Shown here: positions 25,135 through 33,541 of the stretch, one piece after another
How the letters are laid out: each line of letters begins with the position of its first letter
Numbering within the stretch: position 1 is the stretch's first letter
Assembly (NCBI GenBank): GCA_902476645.1
Contig: CABSEG010000005.1
Coordinates: forward strand, 1 to 64,000
Direction of reading: 5' to 3'
DNA: 64,000 nt
Source: an uncultured Lachnospiraceae bacterium
GTDB lineage: Bacteria; Bacillota; Clostridia; Lachnospirales; Lachnospiraceae
Notes under the pieces: model-generated
What the model was told of the DNA's origin: nothing
Database searches by the model: none
What the model saw: only the letters and a program-made list of their open reading frames with translations
Program-made: the position numbers and the translations under genes

Positions 25135-28100
25135 ATGAGTAACGTTAAGAGAGTGTATGTAGAGAAAAAACCGGATTTTGCAGTGCAGGCCAAGGGACTG
25201 CGGCATGAGATTCGAAGCTATCTTGGTATTCAGGGGCTGACCGGACTTCGGGTGCTCATTCGCTATGATGTGGAGAACATCTCCGATGAGGTGTTTGAGA
25301 GAGCCTGTAAAACCGTATTTTCAGAACCGCCGGTGGACGATTTATACAAAGAAACCTTTCCTGTGAACGAAGAGGCCAGAGTGTTTTCCGTGGAATACCT
25401 GCCTGGTCAGTTTGATCAGAGGGCGGACTCTGCCGTGCAGTGCGTGAAGTTTTTAAAGGAGGACGAAGAGCCGATTATCCGTTCTGCCACCACCTATGTG
25501 GCGGAAGGGCAAATCAGCGACGAGGAGTTTGCAGCTATCAAGGCCCACTGTATTAACCCTGTGGACTCCAGGGAAGTGGGTATGGAAAAGCCGGAAACGC
25601 TGGTGACCAATTTTGAAGAGCCGGCAGATGTGGCGCTTTTTGAGGGCTTTACCGATATGGAGGAGGGGCAGCTTCGAGAGCTTTACGATTCTTTGAATCT
25701 GGCCATGACGTTTCAGGATTTTCTCCATATTCAGCGCTATTTTAAAGGAGAAGAAAAGAGAAATCCCTCTGTCACAGAAATCCGTGTTTTGGATACCTAC
25801 TGGTCAGACCATTGCCGCCATACCACCTTCTCCACAGAGCTTAAGGAAGTACACTTTGAGGAGGGCTATTACCGGGAGCCCATCGTTAAATCTTATCAGC
25901 AGTATCTGGCTGACCGGGAAGAACTGTTTCAGGGCCGGGAAGATAAGTTTGTCTGCCTGATGGACTTGGCCTTGATAGCCATGCGTAAGCTGAAAAAGGA
26001 AGGGAAGCTCAAGGATCAGGAAGAGTCTGAGGAAATCAATGCATGCAGTATTGTAGTACCTGTAGAGATTGACGGGAAGACAGAGGAGTGGCTGGTAAAC
26101 TTTAAAAATGAGACTCATAATCATCCCACGGAGATTGAACCCTTCGGAGGAGCCGCCACTTGTCTGGGCGGCGCTATCCGAGATCCCCTGTCCGGAAGAA
26201 CCTATGTATACCAGGCGATGCGTGTGACCGGAGCGGCAGACCCTACGGTTTCCGTGAAGGAGACTATGAAAGGTAAGCTTCCTCAGAAGAAACTGGTGCG
26301 GGAGGCAGCCCATGGCTACAGTTCCTACGGAAACCAGATTGGACTTGCCACCGGACTGGTGAAAGAGATTTACCATCCTAATTACGCAGCTAAGAGAATG
26401 GAGATCGGAGCTGTGCTGGGAGCGGCTCCAAGACATGCAGTGAAGAGAGAGAGTTCCGAACCGGGAGATATCATTATCCTTTTGGGAGGACGTACGGGCC
26501 GCGATGGTTGTGGCGGGGCTACCGGTTCCTCCAAGGTGCATACAGAGCAGTCCATTGAAACCTGCGGCGCTGAAGTTCAGAAAGGAAACGCCCCCACAGA
26601 GCGAAAAATCCAGCGCATGTTCCGGAGAGAAGAGGTGAGCCGTCTCATCAAGAAATGTAACGACTTTGGAGCAGGCGGCGTATCCGTAGCCATCGGCGAG
26701 CTGGCGGACGGATTGAGGGTCAATCTGGATAAGGTACCGAAAAAATATGCAGGACTGGATGGCACAGAGATTGCTATCTCAGAATCCCAGGAGCGTATGG
26801 CAGTGGTGGTGGATCCCAAAGATGTGGCGGAGTTTTTGAAATACGCTGCGGAAGAGAACCTGGAGGCCGTCCAGGTGGCCGTGGTAACCCGGGAACCCAG
26901 GCTGGTGCTGAACTGGAGAGGCAAAGAAATCGTAAACATCTCCAGAGCCTTCCTGAATACCAACGGTGCGCACCAGGAGACTACGGTAGCCGTGGACATG
27001 CCTTCGGAGAAAGATAAGTTTTTTGTAAGAAACCAGGTGGCGGATGTACGGGAGAAATGGCTTTCCACCTTAAGCGACTTAAACGAGTGTTCCCAGAAGG
27101 GATTGGTGGAAATGTTTGACGGCTCCATTGGAGCCGCCTCCGTGCTGATGCCTCACGGCGGCAAGTATCAATTGACGGAAACCCAGACCATGGTGGCAAA
27201 ACTTCCGGTGCTGGAAGGAAAGACGGATACGGTGACTATGATGAGCTTTGGCTTTGACCCTTATCTGTCTTCCTGGAGTCCTTATCACGGAGCAGTTTAC
27301 GCTGTTTTGGAGTCTGTGGCTAAGATCGTGGCCGGAGGTGGTGACTATCGTAAGATCCGCTTTACCTTCCAGGAATATTTCCGCAGAATGACGGAAGATC
27401 CCCACCGCTGGAGCCAGCCTTTCGCGGCGCTGCTGGGAGCTTACAGCGCCCAGATGGGTTTTGGACTGCCTTCCATTGGAGGAAAGGACAGTATGTCTGG
27501 AACCTTCAACGATATGGATGTGCCTCCCACATTGGTATCCTTCGCTGTGGATGTGGCCAGCTACAGACATATTCTTACGCCGGAGCTGAAAAGGGCGGGA
27601 AATAAGCTGGTATTGCTGCGCATAGAACAGGATCCTTACGATTTGCCGGTTTATGAGCAGATCATGGATCAGTATGGCAAGTTTTTCGAGGATGTGAAAG
27701 CAGGCAGGATCCTCTCTGCCTATGCCCTGGACGGCAAGGGGCTTGCTGTGGCAGTCAGCAAGATGGCTTTCGGAAATCATATGGGTGTGAAACTCGAACA
27801 CAATGTGGACGAGAGGGATCTGTTTACGGCCGGATTCGGAAACATTGTGGCAGAGGTGCCGGACGGAATGGTAGGTCAGCTTTCGATTACCTACACGGTA
27901 ATCGGGGAGGTTTTGGAGCGCCCTTCACTGGAATACCGGGATGTGGTCATCCCTCTGACAGAGGCTCTAGAGGCCTGGACTGGTACGCTGGAGTCTGTGT
28001 TCCATACCCACTCCGGGTTGGAGGAGGAACAAACAAAGATCCAGGTGGAAACGGATCATCAGGATGCCGTGGTAGAGGATGGTGTCTATCAGACCAGGAA

Positions 28101-28929
28101 TGTTCATATTTGCAGGCATAAGGTGGCAAAGCCCAGAGTATTCATTCCGGTATTTCCGGGAACCAACTGCGAATACGACAGCACCAAAGCCTTCCAGAGA
28201 GCCGGGGCCCAGGTGGACGTAAAGGTGTTTAAAAACCTGACCGCAGAGGACATCCGGGACTCGGTGGAGGTTTTTGAAAAGTCCATTGCTCAGGCGCAGA
28301 TTATTATGTTTCCGGGAGGTTTCTCCGCAGGAGACGAGCCGGACGGATCGGCAAAGTTTTTCGCAACAGCATTTCAGAATGAGAAGCTTAAGGAAGCGGT
28401 AATGAAGCTGTTACAGGAGAGGGACGGACTGGCGCTTGGAATCTGTAACGGATTCCAGGCACTGATCAAGCTGGGACTGGTACCCTATGGGGAGATCACA
28501 GGCCAGACACCAGATTCACCTACGCTGACTTTTAATACCATCGGACGCCACATTTCCAAGATGGTATATACCAGAGTGGTATCCAATAAGTCTCCGTGGC
28601 TTCAGCTCGCAACGCCGGGCGCCACCTATGTAAACCCCGCATCCCACGGAGAAGGACGGTTTGTGGCAAATGAGGAATGGCTCAAAAAGCTTTTTGCCAA
28701 CGGCCAGGTGGCAACCCAGTATGTGACCCCAGACGGCCAGGTGGAGTTAAACCAGGAAGAGTGGAATGTAAACGGCTCCTATATGGCTATTGAGGGTATT
28801 ACAAGTCCGGACGGACGTGTATTTGGAAAGATGGCGCACTCAGAGCGCCGGGATGAGTCCGTGGCCATAAATATCTATGGGGATCAGGATATGAAGGTTT
28901 TTGAGTCCGGAGTCGCTTATTTTAAATAA
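25135..28929 (+). CDS. purL: Phosphoribosylformylglycinamidine synthase, single-chain
   Basis: PurL converts FGAR, glutamine and ATP to FGAM in purine synthesis. This is the large single-chain form (1264 residues), not the PurL/PurQ/PurS split form usual in Bacillus. The FGAM synthase core has NETHNHPTEIEPFGGAAT and GRTGRDGCGGATGSS, followed by a second AIRS-like half with GGKDSMSG. The C-terminal glutamine amidotransferase (from about VFIPVFPGTNCEYD) has PGGFSAGDEPDGS and the nucleophile Cys in GICNGFQAL. The ATG at 25135 is preferred because TGGAGGA (25124-25130) is just ahead; ATG 25123 overlaps that site. No other pur gene is next to it. Confidence 0.97.
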   Translation: MSNVKRVYVEKKPDFAVQAKGLRHEIRSYLGIQGLTGLRVLIRYDVENISDEVFERACKTVFSEPPVDDLYKETFPVNEEARVFSVEYLPGQFDQRADSAVQCVKFLKEDEEPIIRSATTYVAEGQISDEEFAAIKAHCINPVDSREVGMEKPETLVTNFEEPADVALFEGFTDMEEGQLRELYDSLNLAMTFQDFLHIQRYFKGEEKRNPSVTEIRVLDTYWSDHCRHTTFSTELKEVHFEEGYYREPIVKSYQQYLADREELFQGREDKFVCLMDLALIAMRKLKKEGKLKDQEESEEINACSIVVPVEIDGKTEEWLVNFKNETHNHPTEIEPFGGAATCLGGAIRDPLSGRTYVYQAMRVTGAADPTVSVKETMKGKLPQKKLVREAAHGYSSYGNQIGLATGLVKEIYHPNYAAKRMEIGAVLGAAPRHAVKRESSEPGDIIILLGGRTGRDGCGGATGSSKVHTEQSIETCGAEVQKGNAPTERKIQRMFRREEVSRLIKKCNDFGAGGVSVAIGELADGLRVNLDKVPKKYAGLDGTEIAISESQERMAVVVDPKDVAEFLKYAAEENLEAVQVAVVTREPRLVLNWRGKEIVNISRAFLNTNGAHQETTVAVDMPSEKDKFFVRNQVADVREKWLSTLSDLNECSQKGLVEMFDGSIGAASVLMPHGGKYQLTETQTMVAKLPVLEGKTDTVTMMSFGFDPYLSSWSPYHGAVYAVLESVAKIVAGGGDYRKIRFTFQEYFRRMTEDPHRWSQPFAALLGAYSAQMGFGLPSIGGKDSMSGTFNDMDVPPTLVSFAVDVASYRHILTPELKRAGNKLVLLRIEQDPYDLPVYEQIMDQYGKFFEDVKAGRILSAYALDGKGLAVAVSKMAFGNHMGVKLEHNVDERDLFTAGFGNIVAEVPDGMVGQLSITYTVIGEVLERPSLEYRDVVIPLTEALEAWTGTLESVFHTHSGLEEEQTKIQVETDHQDAVVEDGVYQTRNVHICRHKVAKPRVFIPVFPGTNCEYDSTKAFQRAGAQVDVKVFKNLTAEDIRDSVEVFEKSIAQAQIIMFPGGFSAGDEPDGSAKFFATAFQNEKLKEAVMKLLQERDGLALGICNGFQALIKLGLVPYGEITGQTPDSPTLTFNTIGRHISKMVYTRVVSNKSPWLQLATPGATYVNPASHGEGRFVANEEWLKKLFANGQVATQYVTPDGQVELNQEEWNVNGSYMAIEGITSPDGRVFGKMAHSERRDESVAINIYGDQDMKVFESGVAYFK

Positions 28930-28952
28930 AAGAAAAGCAGATTTTTCATAAC

Positions 28953-29008
28953 AGAAAAGACATTGCACTGTGAAATTGTTCCAGATGCGATGTCTTTTCT
29001 TGCATCTG
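28953..29008 (+). terminator. Two overlapping hairpins after purL
   Basis: AGAAAAGACAT (28953-28963) / ATGTCTTTTCT (28990-29000), 11 base pairs, probably ends purL. A second stem, CAGATGC (28982-28988) / GCATCTG (29002-29008), followed by TTT, would form in its place since its loop holds the right arm of the first. Confidence 0.6.
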
Positions 29009-29193
29009 TTTGCCGAAAGTAATTTTTTGTAAAAAATATCAGAATATTACAAAGACATTTCCCGGATAGTGGTTTTATCATAGGGCATGAAGTATACATA
29101 AAGAAAGCTCTGCTTTAGCGTCTCGTCATGGGGAATTCACAAAGGATTTTGCCGCAGAGCGTTGTGTTAAAGGGCTTAGAAAAAGGAGGAGCG

Positions 29194-30402
29194 ATGAAAA
29201 TGAAAAAAGGGATCGCAAAGGCAATGGCCTGTGTCGTCTTATTAACCAGTATTTCCTGGACGGGCCCGGTGCAGGCCCGGGAAAGTCAAAAGCTGACGCC
29301 TGCGGATCTGACCTTCCGTAAGGTCTGGACTGCCCGAAACAAGTTTAATTCAAAGGTGGATATAGCGAACATGGATTTTTCCCAGATCCAATCCTAGGAA
29401 AACGGAGCTTTAACCTTTCAGGCAGAGGAGCAGGGGCTGCTGCATATACAAAACGCGGGAGCAGAAGAGGCATCTGACCGGGTGCTTTTGGGGGAACATA
29501 CGCCTTACGGAGCCTACGATGTGGAGGTCACCCAGCAGGAAGTGGGGACGGATGTAAAATTGGAATTGGTAAAGGATGAGAATAACAAAATCGTTATTAC
29601 ACAGACCAATGATGGGAAGTACAGCCAGCAGCCCACCTTCCTGGAGGAAGTATCCTCCCTGGATATGGCAGATGAGAACCTGCTGGATGAAACAGGGATT
29701 TACGACGATAATCCCCCTTACAATACAGTTAGCAAAACAGACGGCGCCGTTCGTTTTGAAGGAGGTACGGGACGGGGGGAAAGCTTTGTACCTGTGGCTT
29801 CTTTAGAGCAGGGACATATCTATTCAGCCACGATCTCAGACCAGAGCAGCGGGTATGCCAATATTATCCTGAAGCTGAGAAAAGACAGCAAAAACGGGAT
29901 TTTCTTTGTACAGCGTTCCAGCGGAGACTGTACCTATGAGATTTTCCGGGATGGAACCAGTGTAAAGACAGGCGGTTTTAAGACGGTTCCCACACAAAAG
30001 CCCAGTACCATGAGCATGGAAATCAGGGGAGAGGAGATTGTATTTTCCTGTATCAGCGCCGGGCAGGAACAGTTTTCCCAGAGTGTAAAGGTATCGGATA
30101 TTTTTAACTTCACAGATCCTGCCGTTATGGAGCAGTTCCAGTTTGTGATTGGAGGCAGAATCGATCCGGGTGAACATGTGGACTTTGGAACGTATGTGAA
30201 AACAGTGGGCAAAAATGCCTTCCAGGGCTGTACCAAACTCAAAAAAGTAGCGATTAAGAGTACGGTTCTTAAGAAAGTCGGGAAACAGGCGTTTGGGAAG
30301 ATCTCCAAACAAGTAACCGTGCAGGTGCCTAAGAAGAAAACAAAGGCCTATACCAAAATGTTGAGAAAGGCCGGAATTACCAAACAGGCGAACATAAAGT
30401 GA
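29194..30402 (+). pseudogene. Secreted protein with BspA-like LRR tail, broken by TAG and probably internally deleted
   Basis: The frame starts at ATG 29194 after AAGGAGG with a clear signal peptide (IAKAMACVVLLTSISWTGPVQA), but a TAG stands at 29395-29397. Reading through it the frame stays open to 30402 (about 402 codons). The part after the stop holds a beta-rich region (YANIILKLRKDSKNGIFFVQ) and then jumps directly into an LRR tail end, TVGKNAFQGCTKLKKVAIKS to the final AGITKQANIK. The FIVAR, coiled coil and the start of the tail found in the two giants are missing, as is any catalytic domain. TAG is a normal stop in this window (mrp, def and both giants end with it), so recoding is unlikely. 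Confidence 0.75.
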
Positions 30403-30405
30403 CGT

Positions 30406-30453
30406 AAAAATACCATCAACGGCGATGAAAAGTCACCGTTGATGGTATTTTTC
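30406..30453. terminator. Bidirectional terminator between the LRR-tail gene and plsC
   Basis: AAAAATACCATCAACGG (30406-30422) / CCGTTGATGGTATTTTT (30436-30452). The A run and T run on either side let it end both converging transcripts. Confidence 0.88.
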
Positions 30454-30457
30454 ATGT

Positions 30458-31195
30458 TTACAGCAGAGCCTGATGTTTTTTACGCATTTGCTCAATCACA
30501 TCTCTGGTATAAGCCCCCAAAAATTTTTTTTGGTCTTTGGTAAGCTGTTTGAGATCAATAGGTTCTCCGTACTCTAAAATTACTTTCGCCGGACGGATTT
30601 TGGGAAACTGGTGCTCAAAAATATTGGCGGAACCGGTGATAGCCATGGGGATGATGAGACAGCCTGATTTTTCGGCGATTTTCATGCTTCCCTCCTTAAA
30701 CGGCAGCATAGGACCCTCCGGGTGTCTGTTTCTGGTTCCCTCGGGAAAGATACAGATGGAGATTCCCCTTTTTACCTGCTCAATGCCCGTCAAGATGGTT
30801 TTTAATCCTTCTTTGATATCGTCCCGGTTCAGAAACAGGCAGTACAGACGCCGCATCCAGGTGGAGAGCAGGGGGATCTTTTTCATGCCGTCCTTCGCCA
30901 CGTAGCCGGTCAGTCCCGGGCAGCGGGAATAGGTGAGCAGAATATCAAAAAAACTCTGGTGATTACCCACGTAGAGCACGGCTTGATCCTTTGGCACATG
31001 CTCCAATCCGATCACCTGTACCTTGGCTCCTGTAATCCAAAGAATGAACTTAAATACATATTGGATGATCCGCAGGGAAGAAAGATCTCTGGCGTAGGGA
31101 TTCCACTTCCCAATGAGCCATTCCACAAATAAGATGGGAATGGAGAGGATCAAATAGCCGACCACCACAATTACAATACATAGAAAACGTATCAT
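30458..31195 (-). CDS. plsC: 1-acyl-sn-glycerol-3-phosphate acyltransferase
   Basis: PlsC adds the second acyl chain to lysophosphatidic acid at the membrane, giving phosphatidic acid. The 245 residues have an N-terminal membrane segment (IRFLCIVIVVVGYLILSIPI), the catalytic motif N78-H79-x4-D84 (NHQSFFD), and the glycerol-phosphate motif FPEGTR (150-155), followed by PFKEGSMKIA and IIPMAITGS. The ATG at 31195 is chosen; a GTG three bases earlier is possible. It lies 18 bases after malQ on the same strand and likely shares its promoter, although the two roles are unrelated. Confidence 0.93.
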   Translation of the reverse strand: MIRFLCIVIVVVGYLILSIPILFVEWLIGKWNPYARDLSSLRIIQYVFKFILWITGAKVQVIGLEHVPKDQAVLYVGNHQSFFDILLTYSRCPGLTGYVAKDGMKKIPLLSTWMRRLYCLFLNRDDIKEGLKTILTGIEQVKRGISICIFPEGTRNRHPEGPMLPFKEGSMKIAEKSGCLIIPMAITGSANIFEHQFPKIRPAKVILEYGEPIDLKQLTKDQKKFLGAYTRDVIEQMRKKHQALL

Positions 31196-31213
31196 CACAC
31201 ACTCTTCTTTCTG

Positions 31214-32713
31214 TTATCTTCCGTATAATCTCGTATGTTCCAAAAGCCACTGGGCAAGTTCCTTTGTCAGGTCCCCTTGCTCATACCGAAAAGTCCAGTT
31301 TCCTGAGGGAATGCCCGGTGTATTCATGCGGGCCTGGGTATCAAGCTGTAGCAGATCCTGAATCGGGAATAGGGCAAAGCGGGCAATGCTTCCGAGGCAA
31401 AGCCGGATCATGTCCAGACTGATCTCTGACCCGTCGCAGTTTAAGTATTTGCACAATTTTTTCCGGGGCTCTGGCTGGATGTACTGAAACCAGCCCAGAG
31501 AGGTATCATTGTCATGGGTACCCGTGTAGCAGAGGCAGTTAGGGGTGGTAAAGTTATGGGGTTGGAAGTCGCTTTCCCCCATGCCCTCGAAGCCAAACTG
31601 GAGAATTTTCATACCTGGGAAAGAGAAACGATCCCGAAGCGCCTCCACCTCCGGTGTAATGACGCCCAGATCCTCCGCCAGAATAGGCAAATCCTCCCCA
31701 AGGGCACTTTGGATGGCTGTAAACAGCTCCGCCCCAGGACCTTTCACCCAGGTGCCGTTGACTGCGGTTTTCTCTCCGGCGGGAACGGACCAACAGGATT
31801 CAAATCCACGAAAATGATCAATTCGCAGATAGTCTGTCAGGGAAAGCTGATGACGAATCCGGGAGATCCACCAGTGGTAATGTTCCCTTTTGTGGGCGTC
31901 CCAATCATAGAGGGGATTGCCCCAGAGCTGCCCTGTCACGCTGAAATAATCGGGAGGAACCCCTGCCACACAGAGGGGAAAGCCTTTGGTATCCAGTAAA
32001 AACAGTTCCTTATTGGCCCATACGTCAGCGCTGTCTGCGGATACAAAGATGGGGATATCTCCTATGATGGCGATGCCTCTTTCGTTTGCGTAAGTCTTTA
32101 AAGTCTCCCACTGGCGGTAAAAGAGAAATTGCAAAAACCGGTAATATCCGATTTCCTTTTTCATAGTCTTTTCCAGCTGGAGACGGTGTTCTTCGGTAAG
32201 CGACCGGTATTCCGGCTCCCATTCAAGCCAGGAACAACCCTTATGCAGATCCTTTAGAGTCATAAACAGCGCGTAATCTGAAAGCCAGTACTGATGTTCC
32301 TTGCAAAAGGAAAGATACTCCGAATATAGGGGCGTATGTTCCATGGACAAAAACCGATCGTAAGCTCTTTGAAACAGACCGGTTTTGTAGACCAAGACCC
32401 ATCCGTAATCCACATATTTCGATTTCCATTCCGGTATATGGGACAGATCTTCCTGAGTGAGAAGACCGTCTTCTTTTAGCAAGTCCGGGCTGATGAGCAA
32501 AGGCTGGCCTGCAAAAGCCGAAAAGCTCTGATAGGGTGAGTCTCCGAAGCTGGTGGGGCCCAGAGGAAGCACCTGCCAAAGGCATTGACCGCCGGCAGAT
32601 AAAAAGTCGATAAAGTCATATGCGCCCTGTCCCAGATCTCCGATTCCATAGGGGGAAGGAAAGCAGGTGGGGTGCACCAGAATACCGCTTAAGCGGCGTT
32701 GATAAAGTTTCAT
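31214..32713 (-). CDS. malQ: 4-alpha-glucanotransferase (amylomaltase)
   Basis: MalQ moves alpha-1,4-glucan chains between malto-oligosaccharides or glycogen fragments. The 499 residues are the usual length for the GH77 family. The opening RLSGILVHPTCFPSPYGIGD is typical, and the catalytic positions are visible: LRIDHFRGFE with the nucleophile Asp, LAEDLGVITPEV with the acid/base Glu, and TGTHDNDT with the third Asp. The ATG at 32713 follows an AAGGAGG site. Its leader holds a 20-base palindrome and its own good promoter, divergent from pabA. Confidence 0.96.
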   Translation of the reverse strand: MKLYQRRLSGILVHPTCFPSPYGIGDLGQGAYDFIDFLSAGGQCLWQVLPLGPTSFGDSPYQSFSAFAGQPLLISPDLLKEDGLLTQEDLSHIPEWKSKYVDYGWVLVYKTGLFQRAYDRFLSMEHTPLYSEYLSFCKEHQYWLSDYALFMTLKDLHKGCSWLEWEPEYRSLTEEHRLQLEKTMKKEIGYYRFLQFLFYRQWETLKTYANERGIAIIGDIPIFVSADSADVWANKELFLLDTKGFPLCVAGVPPDYFSVTGQLWGNPLYDWDAHKREHYHWWISRIRHQLSLTDYLRIDHFRGFESCWSVPAGEKTAVNGTWVKGPGAELFTAIQSALGEDLPILAEDLGVITPEVEALRDRFSFPGMKILQFGFEGMGESDFQPHNFTTPNCLCYTGTHDNDTSLGWFQYIQPEPRKKLCKYLNCDGSEISLDMIRLCLGSIARFALFPIQDLLQLDTQARMNTPGIPSGNWTFRYEQGDLTKELAQWLLEHTRLYGR

Positions 32714-32728
32714 ATAAGCCTCCTTGAT

Positions 32729-32748
32729 GGGCAGAGATGTCTCTGCCC
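32729..32748 (-). promoter_or_regulatory. 20-base palindrome in the malQ leader, operator candidate
   Basis: GGGCAGAGA-CA-TCTCTGCCC on the minus strand is an almost perfect palindrome with a 2-base centre, just downstream of the malQ transcription start. This position suits a repressor operator, possibly for a LacI-family sugar regulator, or an mRNA hairpin close to the ribosome binding site. Confidence 0.55.
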
Positions 32749-32760
32749 CATAATAAAAAT

Positions 32761-32789
32761 ATTATACCGGATTTGGACGGCTGATTCAA
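32761..32789 (-). promoter_or_regulatory. Promoter of malQ-plsC
   Basis: On the minus strand TTGAAT (32789-32784), 17-base spacer, TATAAT (32766-32761). Confidence 0.72.
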
Positions 32790-32807
32790 TAAAAAAGAAA
32801 AGGGGGA

Positions 32808-32836
32808 TTGTCAGACGGGCCTGTATTTTGTATAAT
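32808..32836 (+). promoter_or_regulatory. Promoter of the pab operon
   Basis: TTGTCA (32808-32813), 17-base spacer, TATAAT (32831-32836). The leader of about 95 bases contains two mutually exclusive short stems. Confidence 0.72.
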
Positions 32837-32935
32837 AATTTCTATGCAAGTTACGGACCTGTGCTCACATGGGATAACGACTCTGCCATATCCCCGGTTA
32901 TGGCGGGGAATATCTTTAGAAAGTGAGGAAGGTCT

Positions 32936-33541
32936 ATGTATATTCTGATAGATCATTACGATTCGTTTGTCTATAACCTGGCTGCTTATTTAAAAGAGGA
33001 TGGTCAGGAAGTTCTTGTAAAGCGCAGCGGGAAAATCAGCCTGTCCCAAATCAGGGAGGCGCATCCGGAGGGCATTTTACTCTCCCCGGGGCCCAGGACG
33101 CCCAAAGACGCCGCGTTCTCTCAAACAATCATCCATACATTTCAAGGGAGCATTCCCATATTGGGAATTTGCCTGGGACACCAGATTATTGCACACTGCT
33201 TTGGGGGAAAGGTGCAAAAGGGAACCACGCCTGTGCATGGGAAAGTTACGCCGATCTATCATAACAAGACGGGATTGTTTACAAACCTGCCAAGCCCCTT
33301 TTCCGTTACCCGATACCATTCTCTGGCCGTACAGGAGAAGTCTCTGCCTCAGTGTCTGAGCGTGGATGCCAGAACCAGCGAAGGGATAGTAATGGCCATC
33401 TCCCACAGAACCATGCCCATCTACGGGGTCCAATACCATCCGGAGGCCGTTTTAACGGAATACGGTCACCAGTTGCTCAAGAATTTTTGCGGTATTTGCA
33501 GGGAATGGAGGGAGCGCCATGCGTATCATCAGGGAGCTTAA
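32936..33541 (+). CDS. pabA: Aminodeoxychorismate/anthranilate synthase glutaminase subunit
   Basis: A 201-residue class I glutamine amidotransferase that gives ammonia to PabB. The catalytic triad is C79 in GICLGHQ, H168 and E170 in QYHPEAV; the oxyanion region LLSPGPRTP is present. The gene overlaps pabB by 23 bases and is followed by a HAD phosphatase and pabC, so p-aminobenzoate for folate is a better assignment than anthranilate; no trp genes are near. It follows GAGGAAGG. Confidence 0.92.
   Translation: MYILIDHYDSFVYNLAAYLKEDGQEVLVKRSGKISLSQIREAHPEGILLSPGPRTPKDAAFSQTIIHTFQGSIPILGICLGHQIIAHCFGGKVQKGTTPVHGKVTPIYHNKTGLFTNLPSPFSVTRYHSLAVQEKSLPQCLSVDARTSEGIVMAISHRTMPIYGVQYHPEAVLTEYGHQLLKNFCGICREWRERHAYHQGA

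Noticed and set aside
29395..29397. TAG as a recoded sense codon (for example pyrrolysine)
   Set aside because: TAG ends several intact genes in the window (mrp, def and both giants), and the gene has also lost internal parts, so decay is simpler.
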